A stretch of 42,874 nt of DNA from Canibacter zhuwentaonis (lineage in GTDB: Bacteria; Actinomycetota; Actinomycetes; Actinomycetales; Microbacteriaceae). The notes under the pieces are model-generated. The model had not been told where the DNA came from and searched no databases. It worked only from the letters and a program-made list of their open reading frames with translations. The position numbers were made by a program, and so were the translations under genes. The stretch lies in assembly GCF_018531125.1 (NCBI RefSeq), contig NZ_JAHDSY010000003.1; one strand, written 5' to 3'. Below are positions 1 through 7,413 of the stretch, one piece after another. Each line of letters begins with the position of its first letter. Positions within the stretch are counted from its first letter, which is position 1.

Positions 1-56
1 AAATACCACATTCTAAACCTCCTTCGCGAGTAAACCAAGTAATTTATAGTTACTAA

Positions 57-110
57 GGGGGGCTTAAGGCAGTTACGCCTTAAGCCCCCCCCCCCTTTTT
101 TTTTTTTTTT
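57..110 (+). terminator. Strong intrinsic terminator with C11-T15 tract
   Basis: Arm GGGGGGCTTAAGGC (57-70) pairs perfectly with 77-90 across the loop AGTTAC. The C-run continues to 95 (11 C in total), followed by 15 T (96-110). The T-tract orientation means it terminates plus-strand transcription from a gene left of the window; bases 1-56 could hold the last codons of such a gene (one frame is open until a TAA at 54-56), but that is too short to claim. It also separates that transcript from the convergent ABC operon ending at 117. Confidence 0.8.
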
Positions 111-116
111 AGTGTG

Positions 117-980
117 TTAGCTTACCGTTGTTGTTCTGAATCGGATGTATCCGAGCACAACAATTAGCGCAGACAGAGCCGCTAAAATCCCGGTGGATGC
201 CAGATGTTCAGAGAGAGTGTCCCCCGTTATCAGCTCGTAGGAAATTACCTTTTGAGCCAGCTCCGTAGGCAGGTACTTAGCAATATTAACTGCCCAATCA
301 AAGAAATTCGACAGAATTCCTAACATAAGGTACATACCAAATGTCAGAAATAGCACTGCTACTATGCCTCCTGCGCTGTTTTTAACGATTGCGCCTACCC
401 CGTATCCAATCCAGCACAGGAGCATAAACACAAGCCCCACTAGCAGGAAGTTGAATATAAGTTCTTTTGGGAGCTCTAGTTCTGCAACCACTCTTTTGTC
501 GATCATTAGCAAAAGCACAAGGTACGTAATCACACTGATAATCACCCCGCTAATAAACGATACAAGAGATATCACCAGCAATTTTACAAAGTAGAAAACG
601 GTACGATTAGGCACAGTGATTAAAGCCGGCATAATTGCTCTGCTGGTGAACTCGTTTGTTATAAAGAGCACTGCAAGAGGCATTAACAGCATTGCCACAA
701 CACCGATTGGCAAAGATCCCACTGACTGATAAACATTGGGAACGATATCAGACTCAATAAACTTTCCTAGACCCTCTTCATTAACCTGAGTTTCAGCTTT
801 TTTCAAAGGCTCGTTAATAGTAAATTGCACAGCGAAGTTAAAGAGAATACCCATAGCTAAAACAATCACGAGGAGAACCCAGTTGCTTATAAAGGAGCTA
901 AACTTTAATGTTTCTGAGCGCAGAACACCCCAGAAAGACAGCTTGTACTGTATATGTGGCATAGTTTCAATAATGTTCAT
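117..980 (-). CDS. ABC-2 type transporter permease
   Basis: Integral membrane subunit of an ABC transporter, 287 aa. It has a hydrophobic segment at about residues 32-52, an extracytoplasmic charged loop (about 55-85), and at least five further hydrophobic segments (about 93-108, 132-158, 172-195, 203-225 and 263-280), the usual ABC-2 layout. The motif NEFTSRAIMPALITVPNR after the second segment resembles the gating-helix region of bacitracin/lantibiotic-type ABC-2 permeases. The ATG at 978-980 has an AAGGA Shine-Dalgarno about 9 nt upstream. It lies 21 nt downstream of its ATPase and is certainly co-transcribed with it. The substrate is unknown; export of a peptide or toxic compound is inferred from family type only. 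Confidence 0.8.
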   Translation of the reverse strand: MNIIETMPHIQYKLSFWGVLRSETLKFSSFISNWVLLVIVLAMGILFNFAVQFTINEPLKKAETQVNEEGLGKFIESDIVPNVYQSVGSLPIGVVAMLLMPLAVLFITNEFTSRAIMPALITVPNRTVFYFVKLLVISLVSFISGVIISVITYLVLLLMIDKRVVAELELPKELIFNFLLVGLVFMLLCWIGYGVGAIVKNSAGGIVAVLFLTFGMYLMLGILSNFFDWAVNIAKYLPTELAQKVISYELITGDTLSEHLASTGILAALSALIVVLGYIRFRTTTVS

Positions 981-1001
981 AATGAAATATCCTTAATTAT
1001 C

Positions 1002-1967
1002 CTAGTTATTCACTGCTAAAGGCGGTGTGGGATTCGACTCCGTGGCAGCAGCAGATGAGTCAAAATCTTTAGAAACATACTCTAGAGATTCATTTGTCAT
1101 CTGCATATAAACCTGCTCCAGACTTGCCAGCTGCGGCGTTATTTCATACAAAATCACGCCTGACTCCAGGGCAAAAACAGCGAGATCTGGTCCCTCTAAC
1201 TGATCTACCAGTAACCCATCATGCTCAAATATCGTGCTTTGCACACCTACGGCCGCAAGTTTCTGTGCCAGCAGCTCACGTTTATCAGTACGCACGAGTG
1301 TTCTGCGAACCCCTGAGCTCTCTAAAAAGCCTCTCATAGAGTTCTGCGCTAGCAGCTTACCCTTACCAATAACGACAAGGTTATCGGCCGTCTGTGCCAT
1401 CTCGCTCATTAGATGAGACGAGATCAAAACCGCTCGCCCTTCCGCTGCAAGAGTTCGAGCTAAATTACGCACCCAAATAACACCCTCGGGATCTAAACCA
1501 TTAATCGGCTCATCTAAAATTACGTTACGCGGATTTCCGAGCAAAGCCGCCGCAATTCCCAGGCGCTGTGACATACCGAGCGAGAATGATTTCACTTTCT
1601 TCTTTGCCACATCAATAAGACCTACTATTTCCAGCACCTCATCAACACGCTTCTGGGGCATCCTGTGCGTGTAAGCAAGCGCGCGCAAATAGTTTACAGC
1701 GCTGCGCTTTGGATGCACCGCTCTAGCGTCTAGCAAAGCGCCAACACTCTGCATTGGAGATCCGCTCTGGTTGTGCTTTCTACCATCAATGAAAGCTTCG
1801 CCAAAATTCGCTGATTCCAGCCCGAGCAAGATTCGCATGGTTGTCGATTTACCGGCGCCGTTTGGACCCAAGAAACCCGTAACCGTGCCATCTTGAACGG
1901 TGAAAGTTACGTCATCAAGGACTGTTTTATTACCGTATTTTTTAGTGATATTTTTAATCTCTAACAC
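1002..1967 (-). CDS. ABC transporter ATP-binding protein (ABC-2/bacitracin-resistance type)
   Basis: ATPase partner of the permease at 117-980. Walker A GPNGAGKST, signature FSLGMSQRLG, Walker B NVILDEPINGLDPEG and H-loop SSH are all present in order, followed by a C-terminal extension of about 100 aa common in BcrA-like ATPases. A longer reading frame begins at a TTG at 1982, but the GTG at 1965-1967 is preceded by a good AAGGA six nt upstream and starts the protein at VLEIKNITKKYG, where family members normally begin, so I chose it. The signature motif is LGMSQ rather than LSGGQ, which is common in this subfamily. A parS site lies 17 bp upstream of the start. Confidence 0.85.
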   Translation of the reverse strand: MLEIKNITKKYGNKTVLDDVTFTVQDGTVTGFLGPNGAGKSTTMRILLGLESANFGEAFIDGRKHNQSGSPMQSVGALLDARAVHPKRSAVNYLRALAYTHRMPQKRVDEVLEIVGLIDVAKKKVKSFSLGMSQRLGIAAALLGNPRNVILDEPINGLDPEGVIWVRNLARTLAAEGRAVLISSHLMSEMAQTADNLVVIGKGKLLAQNSMRGFLESSGVRRTLVRTDKRELLAQKLAAVGVQSTIFEHDGLLVDQLEGPDLAVFALESGVILYEITPQLASLEQVYMQMTNESLEYVSKDFDSSAAATESNPTPPLAVNN

Positions 1968-1984
1968 TATTATCCTTCCCAAAA

Positions 1985-2000
1985 TGTTTCACGTGAAACA
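1985..2000. other. parS centromere site 1
   Basis: TGTTTCACGTGAAACA, a perfect match to the bacterial parS 16-mer, inside a 20-bp perfect palindrome (1983-2002). It lies between parB and the ABC ATPase gene. It is expected to nucleate ParB for origin segregation. Confidence 0.97.
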
Positions 2001-2008
2001 TTCCCCTT

Positions 2009-3175
2009 TTATAAGCTGTATCCTTCGTCACCCAGTTCGCTTAGAACCCTGTTGAGTTCCGCAATATTATTAAAGTCGATGATCACCTGACCTTTTTTAA
2101 CTCCCAGTTTAATCTGAACTTTGGTTTCAAAACGAGAACTCAGGCGCTTAGATACCGCATCAAGTTTAATTGTCTTCGAACCCAGCCGCCTTTTATGTCG
2201 GGGTTTTTTATAACTTCCAGCAACCAGCTCTTCAACCTGACGCACGGTTAAGTTCTGCGCAATGGTTTTTTGAGCCAGCTCCTGCATCGCACTCTGCTCC
2301 TGCAAGCCTAAAATTGCCCTTGCGTGACCCGAACTCAAATCACCGCTAACGAGCAACTCTTGCACAGTCTCGGGCAACCGCAAGAGCCTAACGGTGTTAC
2401 TTATTTGCGAACGACTACGCCCTATTTTTTGAGAGAGTTCCTCCTGAGTAATGCCAAAATCACTCATCAACTGCTGATAAGCAGAAGCCTCTTCGAGCGG
2501 ATTAAGATCGACCCGATGCAAATTCTCAAGCAGCGCATCACGCAGCATATTTTCGTCATCTGTTTCGCGCACAATCGCCGGAATTAAATCAAGCCCGGCG
2601 CCTTTGCTCGCTCTAAAACGACGCTCGCCCATAATTATTTCGTATTTAACTCCCAGCGCAGTGTTAAACTCTGTGTCACTCAGCTTTCTGACGACAATCG
2701 GCTGGAGCACACCAAACTCTTTAACGCTGTGAGTTAATTCGGCGAGCGCGTCTTCGTCGAAATTAGTGCGAGGGTTAACCCTGTTTACACAAATTTCTGC
2801 AACCGGTAGTTCCATGAGATACGCGCCAGGCACCTGCTGCAAGGTCTGCTCGCTGTTTGCTTGCACGGACTTAGCGTAGTTTTTAGCCGCTGCAGCCACC
2901 ACTGCGGCAACGCCCATATTTTTCTGCTCGTCGCCGGAAAAGCTGGGCTCCTGTGCGCCAATCTGAGACGCGTTTGCATTATTTTCGATACCAGATGAGA
3001 ATGTTCCTGTAAAAACAGTCTCAGGAGCGCTTTCTGGAGTTTTAGCACCCTGCTCACTGTCTTTTTGTTTATTCCCAGTCGGGAAGAACACATCAACAGG
3101 GCGATTTGCCTGATTGCTTGCCTGCGGGATTAGCGCGCTAATCCCCCGACCCAAACCTTTTCTTTTTTTAGCCAT
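2009..3175 (-). CDS. parB: ParB chromosome-partitioning protein
   Basis: CTP-dependent DNA clamp that loads at parS and spreads to form the origin partition complex. 388 aa, longer than typical because of a low-complexity Ala/Gln/Ser linker (about residues 15-115) between the conserved N-terminus MAKKRKGLGRGISALIP and the ParB/Srx domain (LPVAEICVNRVNPRTNFDEDALAEL). The CTP-binding motif GERRFRAS and the HTH region (ITQEELSQKIGRSRSQISNTVRLLRLP) are intact. The C-terminal dimerisation segment follows a basic stretch, KKPRHKRR. The start overlaps the parA stop by one base (TAATG), with GAGGA upstream. Five perfect parS sites in this window supply its targets. Confidence 0.97.
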   Translation of the reverse strand: MAKKRKGLGRGISALIPQASNQANRPVDVFFPTGNKQKDSEQGAKTPESAPETVFTGTFSSGIENNANASQIGAQEPSFSGDEQKNMGVAAVVAAAAKNYAKSVQANSEQTLQQVPGAYLMELPVAEICVNRVNPRTNFDEDALAELTHSVKEFGVLQPIVVRKLSDTEFNTALGVKYEIIMGERRFRASKGAGLDLIPAIVRETDDENMLRDALLENLHRVDLNPLEEASAYQQLMSDFGITQEELSQKIGRSRSQISNTVRLLRLPETVQELLVSGDLSSGHARAILGLQEQSAMQELAQKTIAQNLTVRQVEELVAGSYKKPRHKRRLGSKTIKLDAVSKRLSSRFETKVQIKLGVKKGQVIIDFNNIAELNRVLSELGDEGYSL

Positions 3176-4098
3176 TAGCTTTCCTCTCCGCTATCTATAA
3201 CCTCGTCACGTGAAGTTGCAGCGTTTGTTGCCACTTCAAAACGCTCTGCCATTTCGTGCGCCGCCTCAAAATATGCCAGCGCTCCAACATTCAACGAGTC
3301 ATAAGCAAGCACGGTTTGTCCGAAACTCGGAGCCTCACTAATCCGCACAGAACGCGGAATTACGGTGCTAAGCGTCTGTTCTGGAAAATGATCTCGCACC
3401 TCTTTTGCAACCTCAGCAGAAAGATTCGTGCGCCCCGCATACATTGTTAACAGCAGTGTGCTCAGCACAAGATTTGGGTTTAGGTGATTTCTAATCAGCT
3501 CAATATTGCTAATCAGCTGCGACAGCCCCTCAAGCGCGTAGTATTCGCACTGAATCGGGATTAAAACTTCAGTTGCCGCAACGAAGGCGTTGATTGTGAG
3601 CATTCCGAGCGATGGCGGGCAGTCGATAATCACGTAGTGGTACGGCTTATCGCTCGCCTCTAAAAACTCAAACAACGCCTGCCGCAAAAGTGTTTCACGC
3701 TCCGCAACAGCAACCAGCTCAATTTCTGCGCCCGCAAGGTGAATCGTGGCAGGCACACAAAAGAGATTTTCATGATCTGTGCTCTGTTGAACTGCCTCAG
3801 AAATTGTGCACTCACCAAGTAACACCTCGTAAATACTCTCAGTGTCTTCGCGGCGCATAACCCCCATTGCGGTGGACGTATTACCCTGCGGATCAAGATC
3901 AATCACCAGCACTCGTGCACCACGCCGCGCAAACGCAGCGGCAAGATTCACCGCTGTTGTGGTTTTACCAACCCCGCCTTTTTGATTAGACACCGTTAAA
4001 ATACGGGTATTTTCAGGCAGCGGTGTTGACGTACGCTCTAATTTTTTACGTCTTTCAATTTTTTCGGCAATTTCTACCGCTAGAGGAGTGTTACTCAC
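3175..4098 (-). CDS. parA: ParA chromosome-partitioning ATPase
   Basis: Deviant Walker-type ATPase that with ParB/parS segregates the origin. 307 aa. The deviant Walker A KGGVGKTTT (about residues 39-47), Walker A' DLDPQGN and Walker B YVIIDCPPSLG are all visible. The first 30 residues are a charged extension of the type seen in actinobacterial ParA. The start is GTG at 4096-4098 with AAGG about 8 nt upstream; no better start is visible. It is translationally coupled to parB. It lies 116 bp downstream of rsmG, a gap that holds a perfect DnaA box. Confidence 0.97.
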   Translation of the reverse strand: MSNTPLAVEIAEKIERRKKLERTSTPLPENTRILTVSNQKGGVGKTTTAVNLAAAFARRGARVLVIDLDPQGNTSTAMGVMRREDTESIYEVLLGECTISEAVQQSTDHENLFCVPATIHLAGAEIELVAVAERETLLRQALFEFLEASDKPYHYVIIDCPPSLGMLTINAFVAATEVLIPIQCEYYALEGLSQLISNIELIRNHLNPNLVLSTLLLTMYAGRTNLSAEVAKEVRDHFPEQTLSTVIPRSVRISEAPSFGQTVLAYDSLNVGALAYFEAAHEMAERFEVATNAATSRDEVIDSGEES

Positions 4099-4172
4099 AC
4101 CGCGCCTTTCTTACAATCGATAAATCAATACTACTAAGAATGCACTTAAAATGCCTGGAGCGTAACACAAGC

Positions 4173-4181
4173 TGTGGATAA
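4173..4181 (-). promoter_or_regulatory. Isolated consensus DnaA box upstream of parA
   Basis: TGTGGATAA, i.e. TTATCCACA on the minus strand, sits in the 116-bp rsmG-parA gap, about 75 bp upstream of the parA start. It is the only consensus box I found in a minus-strand intergenic region. DnaA control of parAB or DnaA titration is inference. Confidence 0.6.
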
Positions 4182-4214
4182 CTCGCGTCAAATTCTCCTA
4201 TTGTTAAAGTATTG

Positions 4215-4841
4215 TTATCCCGCAATAAAAACTCGCGTTGGCTCAGTAAAATCCGCACCCAAAACAGCTACTCTGTAATTAGTTATTTTATACTTCCTGA
4301 TCACTTTTAAGGCCGCCTCAATTTCCGCTTCAACACTTTCGCCCTTCAGAAAAAGCATTTCGCCGCCGGGCTTCAGCAGCGGGGCTGTGATTGGAATTAG
4401 TTTGCGCAGTGCCGTTACCGCTCGCGCAGTAACCTGATCAACCTCAACCGCTCCGTGATATTCTTCGGCACGACCGCGCATAACCTGCGCATTGCTCAGC
4501 TCCAAATTTGCTATTTGCCCATGCAACCAGGTGCATCGCCTTTCCATCGGCTCGATCATTTTAATTGTAACATCTGGACGCATAATCGCAAGCACAATAC
4601 CGGGGAACCCGCCGCCCGTGCCGATATCAACAACGCTAGCCTGCGGTCGCAGCAAGGGCGCAAGCAGCCCGGAATTAACAATGTGTCGAGTCCAGAGCCG
4701 CGGCAATTCAAACGGACCGATTAGTCCGAGCTCTGTTCCTTGCGCCACAAGAGCGTCAGCAAATAGCCTCAGTTTGCCGAGATTGTCACCGGCAAAATCG
4801 GCGATATACTCCGGCGCTGCCTCGCAATTTACACTGTTCAA
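4215..4841 (-). CDS. rsmG: 16S rRNA m7G527 methyltransferase RsmG (GidB)
   Basis: SAM-dependent methyltransferase that modifies G527 (E. coli numbering) of 16S rRNA; loss gives low-level streptomycin resistance in other bacteria. 208 aa, normal family length. The core motif VVDIGTGGGFPGIVLAI (SAM binding), IEPMERRCTWL and the conserved VTARAVTALRKL segment are present. The start is a TTG at 4839-4841; no ATG lies before the conserved region and the Shine-Dalgarno is weak, so a slightly different N-terminus is possible. A parS site lies 17 bp upstream of the start. Confidence 0.93.
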   Translation of the reverse strand: MNSVNCEAAPEYIADFAGDNLGKLRLFADALVAQGTELGLIGPFELPRLWTRHIVNSGLLAPLLRPQASVVDIGTGGGFPGIVLAIMRPDVTIKMIEPMERRCTWLHGQIANLELSNAQVMRGRAEEYHGAVEVDQVTARAVTALRKLIPITAPLLKPGGEMLFLKGESVEAEIEAALKVIRKYKITNYRVAVLGADFTEPTRVFIAG

Positions 4842-4858
4842 AATAACTCTAACCGCAA

Positions 4859-4874
4859 TGTTTCACGTGAAACA
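4859..4874. other. parS centromere site 2
   Basis: Perfect TGTTTCACGTGAAACA in the 33-bp gap between jag and rsmG, ending exactly one base before the jag stop codon. Confidence 0.97.
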
Positions 4875-5354
4875 CTACTCTGATTTTGAAATAACTAACC
4901 GTCGATTTATGCCCTCACCGAAGGAAACCGAGCTAAACCCACGCTCGCTAACATAATCATGCACGATTTTGCGCTCATAGGATGACATCTGTGCCAACTT
5001 AATGCTCTCGCGTCCCGCAATAAGCTGCGCGATAGCGTGATCTACTTCACGCCGCAACTCCTGTTCTCGTAAACTGCGTGAGCCCTCAATATCAAGAATC
5101 AGCCTACAAAATTGCCCGGTCTCTCGTTGCACCACCTGCCTTGTTAGATCTTGGAGCGCATTAACAACGACCGCAACTCCTAGCAGATTGAGGTCTTCGC
5201 CACCACCCGTGATTGCAACGTTAGAGCGACCGTTAACCACTCCAATATCCAAGTTTCCATCAAGATCGGCCAGGTCCAAAAACCCCTCTAGATAGTCGGC
5301 CGCAATATCACCTTCGCGTTCTAGATCTGCAACTGATTTTTCGCTCTCACCCAT
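4875..5354 (-). CDS. jag: Jag/KhpB-type RNA-binding protein (KH + R3H)
   Basis: RNA-binding protein encoded next to the YidC insertase in most Gram-positive bacteria; homologues (KhpB/EloR) bind RNA with KhpA and influence cell-wall elongation. 159 aa. A KH-like segment spans about residues 15-90 (VNGRSNVAITGGGEDLNLLG, then VVVNALQDLTRQVV). The R3H domain is at about 95-157 with the SSYERKIVHDYVSER core and a following GRRL-type patch, here GINRRLVI. The Jag_N domain of firmicute homologues is absent, as usual in actinobacteria. The ATG overlaps the last base of yidC, so the two are coupled. Confidence 0.9.
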   Translation of the reverse strand: MGESEKSVADLEREGDIAADYLEGFLDLADLDGNLDIGVVNGRSNVAITGGGEDLNLLGVAVVVNALQDLTRQVVQRETGQFCRLILDIEGSRSLREQELRREVDHAIAQLIAGRESIKLAQMSSYERKIVHDYVSERGFSSVSFGEGINRRLVISKSE

Positions 5355-6313
5355 TATTTTTTATCCCTCTTCTTCTTAGCTCGTTTACCACTCACCGGCT
5401 GTTGCCGCTGTCCGCTTTTAACCTGCTGCTCAGTATCACCAGCAGCAATTTCAGCAGTGTTTGCGGGTAGTTTACCCTTGGCCCTTAGCCGTGCCTCGCG
5501 TTTACGCCAGGCCTCGCTACCCGGGTTCGGCATAGCGTTAATTACAATTGCTTGCTGCCCGATCGTCCACATATTTGAAAGCAGCCAGTAAATATTTAGC
5601 GCCAGCGGAAAAACAAAGCCCGAAATTAAGAACATAAAAGGCAAAATATACATCAGCATCTGCTGTTGCCGATACATAGGCGACTGTTTTGTTTCATCAG
5701 AAATGTTTTTAGACAGGATCTGTTTCTGCGAAAAGAACTGCGAAACAACCATCAGCGCCATAATCACACCAAGAAAAATTGCCACCAGCACATTACCCGT
5801 TTCAATTCCCTGACTAAAAGTCATCCGAATAGGAGCGCCTAAAAACACCGCCTCACTAAAACTTTGAGCAAGCTCGTGAGTTAGAAACCCAATTCCGTTC
5901 TGCCCCTCAGAAGCACCTTTTAAAACAAAGTACATCGAAAAGAACACCGGCATCTGCACAAGAATTGGCAGGCAGGAAGTAAACGGGTTAGTGCCCGTTT
6001 CTTTGTACATCGCCATTACTTCGCGGTTCATCGCCTCGCGCGAGTACTGATCCTTTTTGTTCTTGTATTTTCCCTGAATTTTACGAATCTTCGGCGCAAC
6101 CTCCAGCATTTTACGCTGACTCTTAATCTGCTTAATCGTTAGCGGAATCAAAACCGCACGTACAACAAGCACAACACCCAGAATAGAAAGCACCCACACA
6201 GCGCCGCTGTTTGTTTCAAGCCCAAGCCCTGTAAACAGGTTATGCCACAGCGCAAGTAACGCTTCAATCGCCCATTTCAAAGGCCATAAAATAAGTTCGA
6301 AAAAATTCTCCAT
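5354..6313 (-). CDS. yidC: Membrane protein insertase YidC (Oxa1 family)
   Basis: Inserts and folds membrane proteins in the cytoplasmic membrane, alone or with SecYEG. 319 aa. An N-terminal TM (about 37-57) carries the conserved Arg of the hydrophilic groove (VLVVRAVLIPLTIKQ). It is followed by the cytoplasmic hairpin KMLEVAPKIRKIQGKYKNK, the TM2 region TNPFTSCLPILVQMPVFFSMY, and TM3-5 ending in FVFPLALNIYWLLSNMWTIGQQ. The tail is very basic (KRAKKKRDKK), as in ribosome-binding YidC tails. It has no lipobox and no large periplasmic domain, as expected for an actinobacterium. It starts 6 bp after the yidD stop. Confidence 0.96.
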   Translation of the reverse strand: MENFFELILWPLKWAIEALLALWHNLFTGLGLETNSGAVWVLSILGVVLVVRAVLIPLTIKQIKSQRKMLEVAPKIRKIQGKYKNKKDQYSREAMNREVMAMYKETGTNPFTSCLPILVQMPVFFSMYFVLKGASEGQNGIGFLTHELAQSFSEAVFLGAPIRMTFSQGIETGNVLVAIFLGVIMALMVVSQFFSQKQILSKNISDETKQSPMYRQQQMLMYILPFMFLISGFVFPLALNIYWLLSNMWTIGQQAIVINAMPNPGSEAWRKREARLRAKGKLPANTAEIAAGDTEQQVKSGQRQQPVSGKRAKKKRDKK

Positions 6314-6319
6314 GGCTGA

Positions 6320-6634
6320 TTACCTTTCGGATTTGATTGGACGCATATAACCACAATCAGTTAGTTTTGAAGTGTTTTTTACCGGTTGGGGAACATCATC
6401 AATGCCACCGGATGTAAAAGGGTTACACCGCAACAAACGCCATATAACAAGAAATGTTGCCACGGTAAAAGATCTTTTTTGGTATGCCTCTAACGCATAC
6501 CTAGAACAACTTGGATAATAACGACAAACTTCCCCGTAAAAAGGGGAGATAAGTAAGCGGTAACAGCGCAAAACCGCGATCGCAATATTACGTGGCAACA
6601 ACAATAAATAATTAAGCATTTTCAAGTTTTTCAC
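6320..6634 (-). CDS. yidD: Membrane protein insertion efficiency factor YidD
   Basis: Small membrane-associated protein that assists YidC-dependent insertion. 104 aa. The family signature is clear: RCYRLLISPFYGEVCRYYPSCSRYALEAY, followed by RLLRCNPFTSGGIDDVP. The annotated start is a GTG at 6632-6634 inside rnpA (overlap 23 bp). An ATG six codons later (6617-6619) would give the more usual N-terminus MLNYLLLLPRNIAI and still overlaps the rnpA stop; I cannot choose between them. Overlap with rnpA suggests translational coupling. Confidence 0.95.
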   Translation of the reverse strand: MKNLKMLNYLLLLPRNIAIAVLRCYRLLISPFYGEVCRYYPSCSRYALEAYQKRSFTVATFLVIWRLLRCNPFTSGGIDDVPQPVKNTSKLTDCGYMRPIKSER

Positions 6635-6971
6635 GTATCCGTTTAAGCTGCTGCAAAACAGTGACTTCTAACTCTTGGTAATCTGTAGCAGTTGCTGCTG
6701 GCAAAACACGCACAACAACACATACTCCGGTTAAACCGGAGTTAATTATACCACGTGCAATTGCCTTAAACCGTCTTCTCATTAGGTTACGTACAATCGC
6801 ATTACCAACTGCCCTGGTAATAATAAACCCGAACTTAGAATCCGCACAGCTGGAATCCAAAACCTCAGATTTAATCGCATACACAATGCAGTGCTTACTG
6901 TAAACACATTTGCCGTACTTTACAATATAGCGATAATCAGCACCACGTTTGACACGATTTATTGCCCTCAT
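6612..6971 (-). CDS. rnpA: Ribonuclease P protein component
   Basis: Protein cofactor of the RNase P ribozyme that matures tRNA 5' ends. 119 aa. The diagnostic central region reads FGFIITRAVGNAIVRNLMRRRFKAIAR, matching the R-N-R/K-R-R RNA-binding motif of the family. The N-terminus is basic (MRAINRVKRGADYRYIVKYGK). It lies 39 bp downstream of rpmH in the usual order. Confidence 0.95.
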   Translation of the reverse strand: MRAINRVKRGADYRYIVKYGKCVYSKHCIVYAIKSEVLDSSCADSKFGFIITRAVGNAIVRNLMRRRFKAIARGIINSGLTGVCVVVRVLPAATATDYQELEVTVLQQLKRIREKLENA

Positions 6972-7010
6972 ACCGACAATTTTGTTTGATTACTTTAGAT
7001 CAAAGCAAAA

Positions 7011-7148
7011 CTATGCGCTAAGTTTTACACGCCCTTTACGCCGGCGGGCAGCAAGGATCGCACGACCGGCACGGGTCCTCATCCGCAACCGAAAACCATG
7101 TTTCTTAGCGCGACGACGGTTATTTGGTTGGAAAGTACGTTTACTCAT
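7011..7148 (-). CDS. rpmH: 50S ribosomal protein L34
   Basis: 45-aa highly basic protein read on the minus strand from ATG (7146-7148) to TAG (7011-7013). It begins MSKRTFQPNNRRRAKKHGFR, continues LRMRTRAGRAILAARRRKGR and ends VKLSA, matching L34 throughout. It is the first gene of the minus-strand block facing away from dnaA. Confidence 0.98.
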   Translation of the reverse strand: MSKRTFQPNNRRRAKKHGFRLRMRTRAGRAILAARRRKGRVKLSA

Positions 7149-7413
7149 TTATATTCTCCAATATTCACTTGCGGCTATTCCGCTCAAACAATTAAGACTA
7201 ACACACAGTGCAGTCATACGATTTTAACACTTTACCCGAATTACCCTCTCTGCGCAAAGTTACTGCACCCAACACCCTACAGCACAGAAGTTATTAAGCT
7301 ACTATCAACAGCTGTGAAATCATTCGCACAAAAAGTAAATATCTAGACGTGTGCTGTATGCTTATTAGGCAATTTAAATTGTGCAAACCTGTCCGAAATT
7401 ACACCGGTGGCTT
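7149..7413. promoter_or_regulatory. rpmH-dnaA divergent promoter region
   Basis: This 265-bp AT-rich region lies between the divergent rpmH and dnaA genes and must hold both promoters, but I could not pick a convincing -35/-10 pair for either. A degenerate DnaA-box-like CTATCAACA and the palindrome ACAGCTGT occur near 7304-7317, compatible with dnaA autoregulation. Confidence 0.45.
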
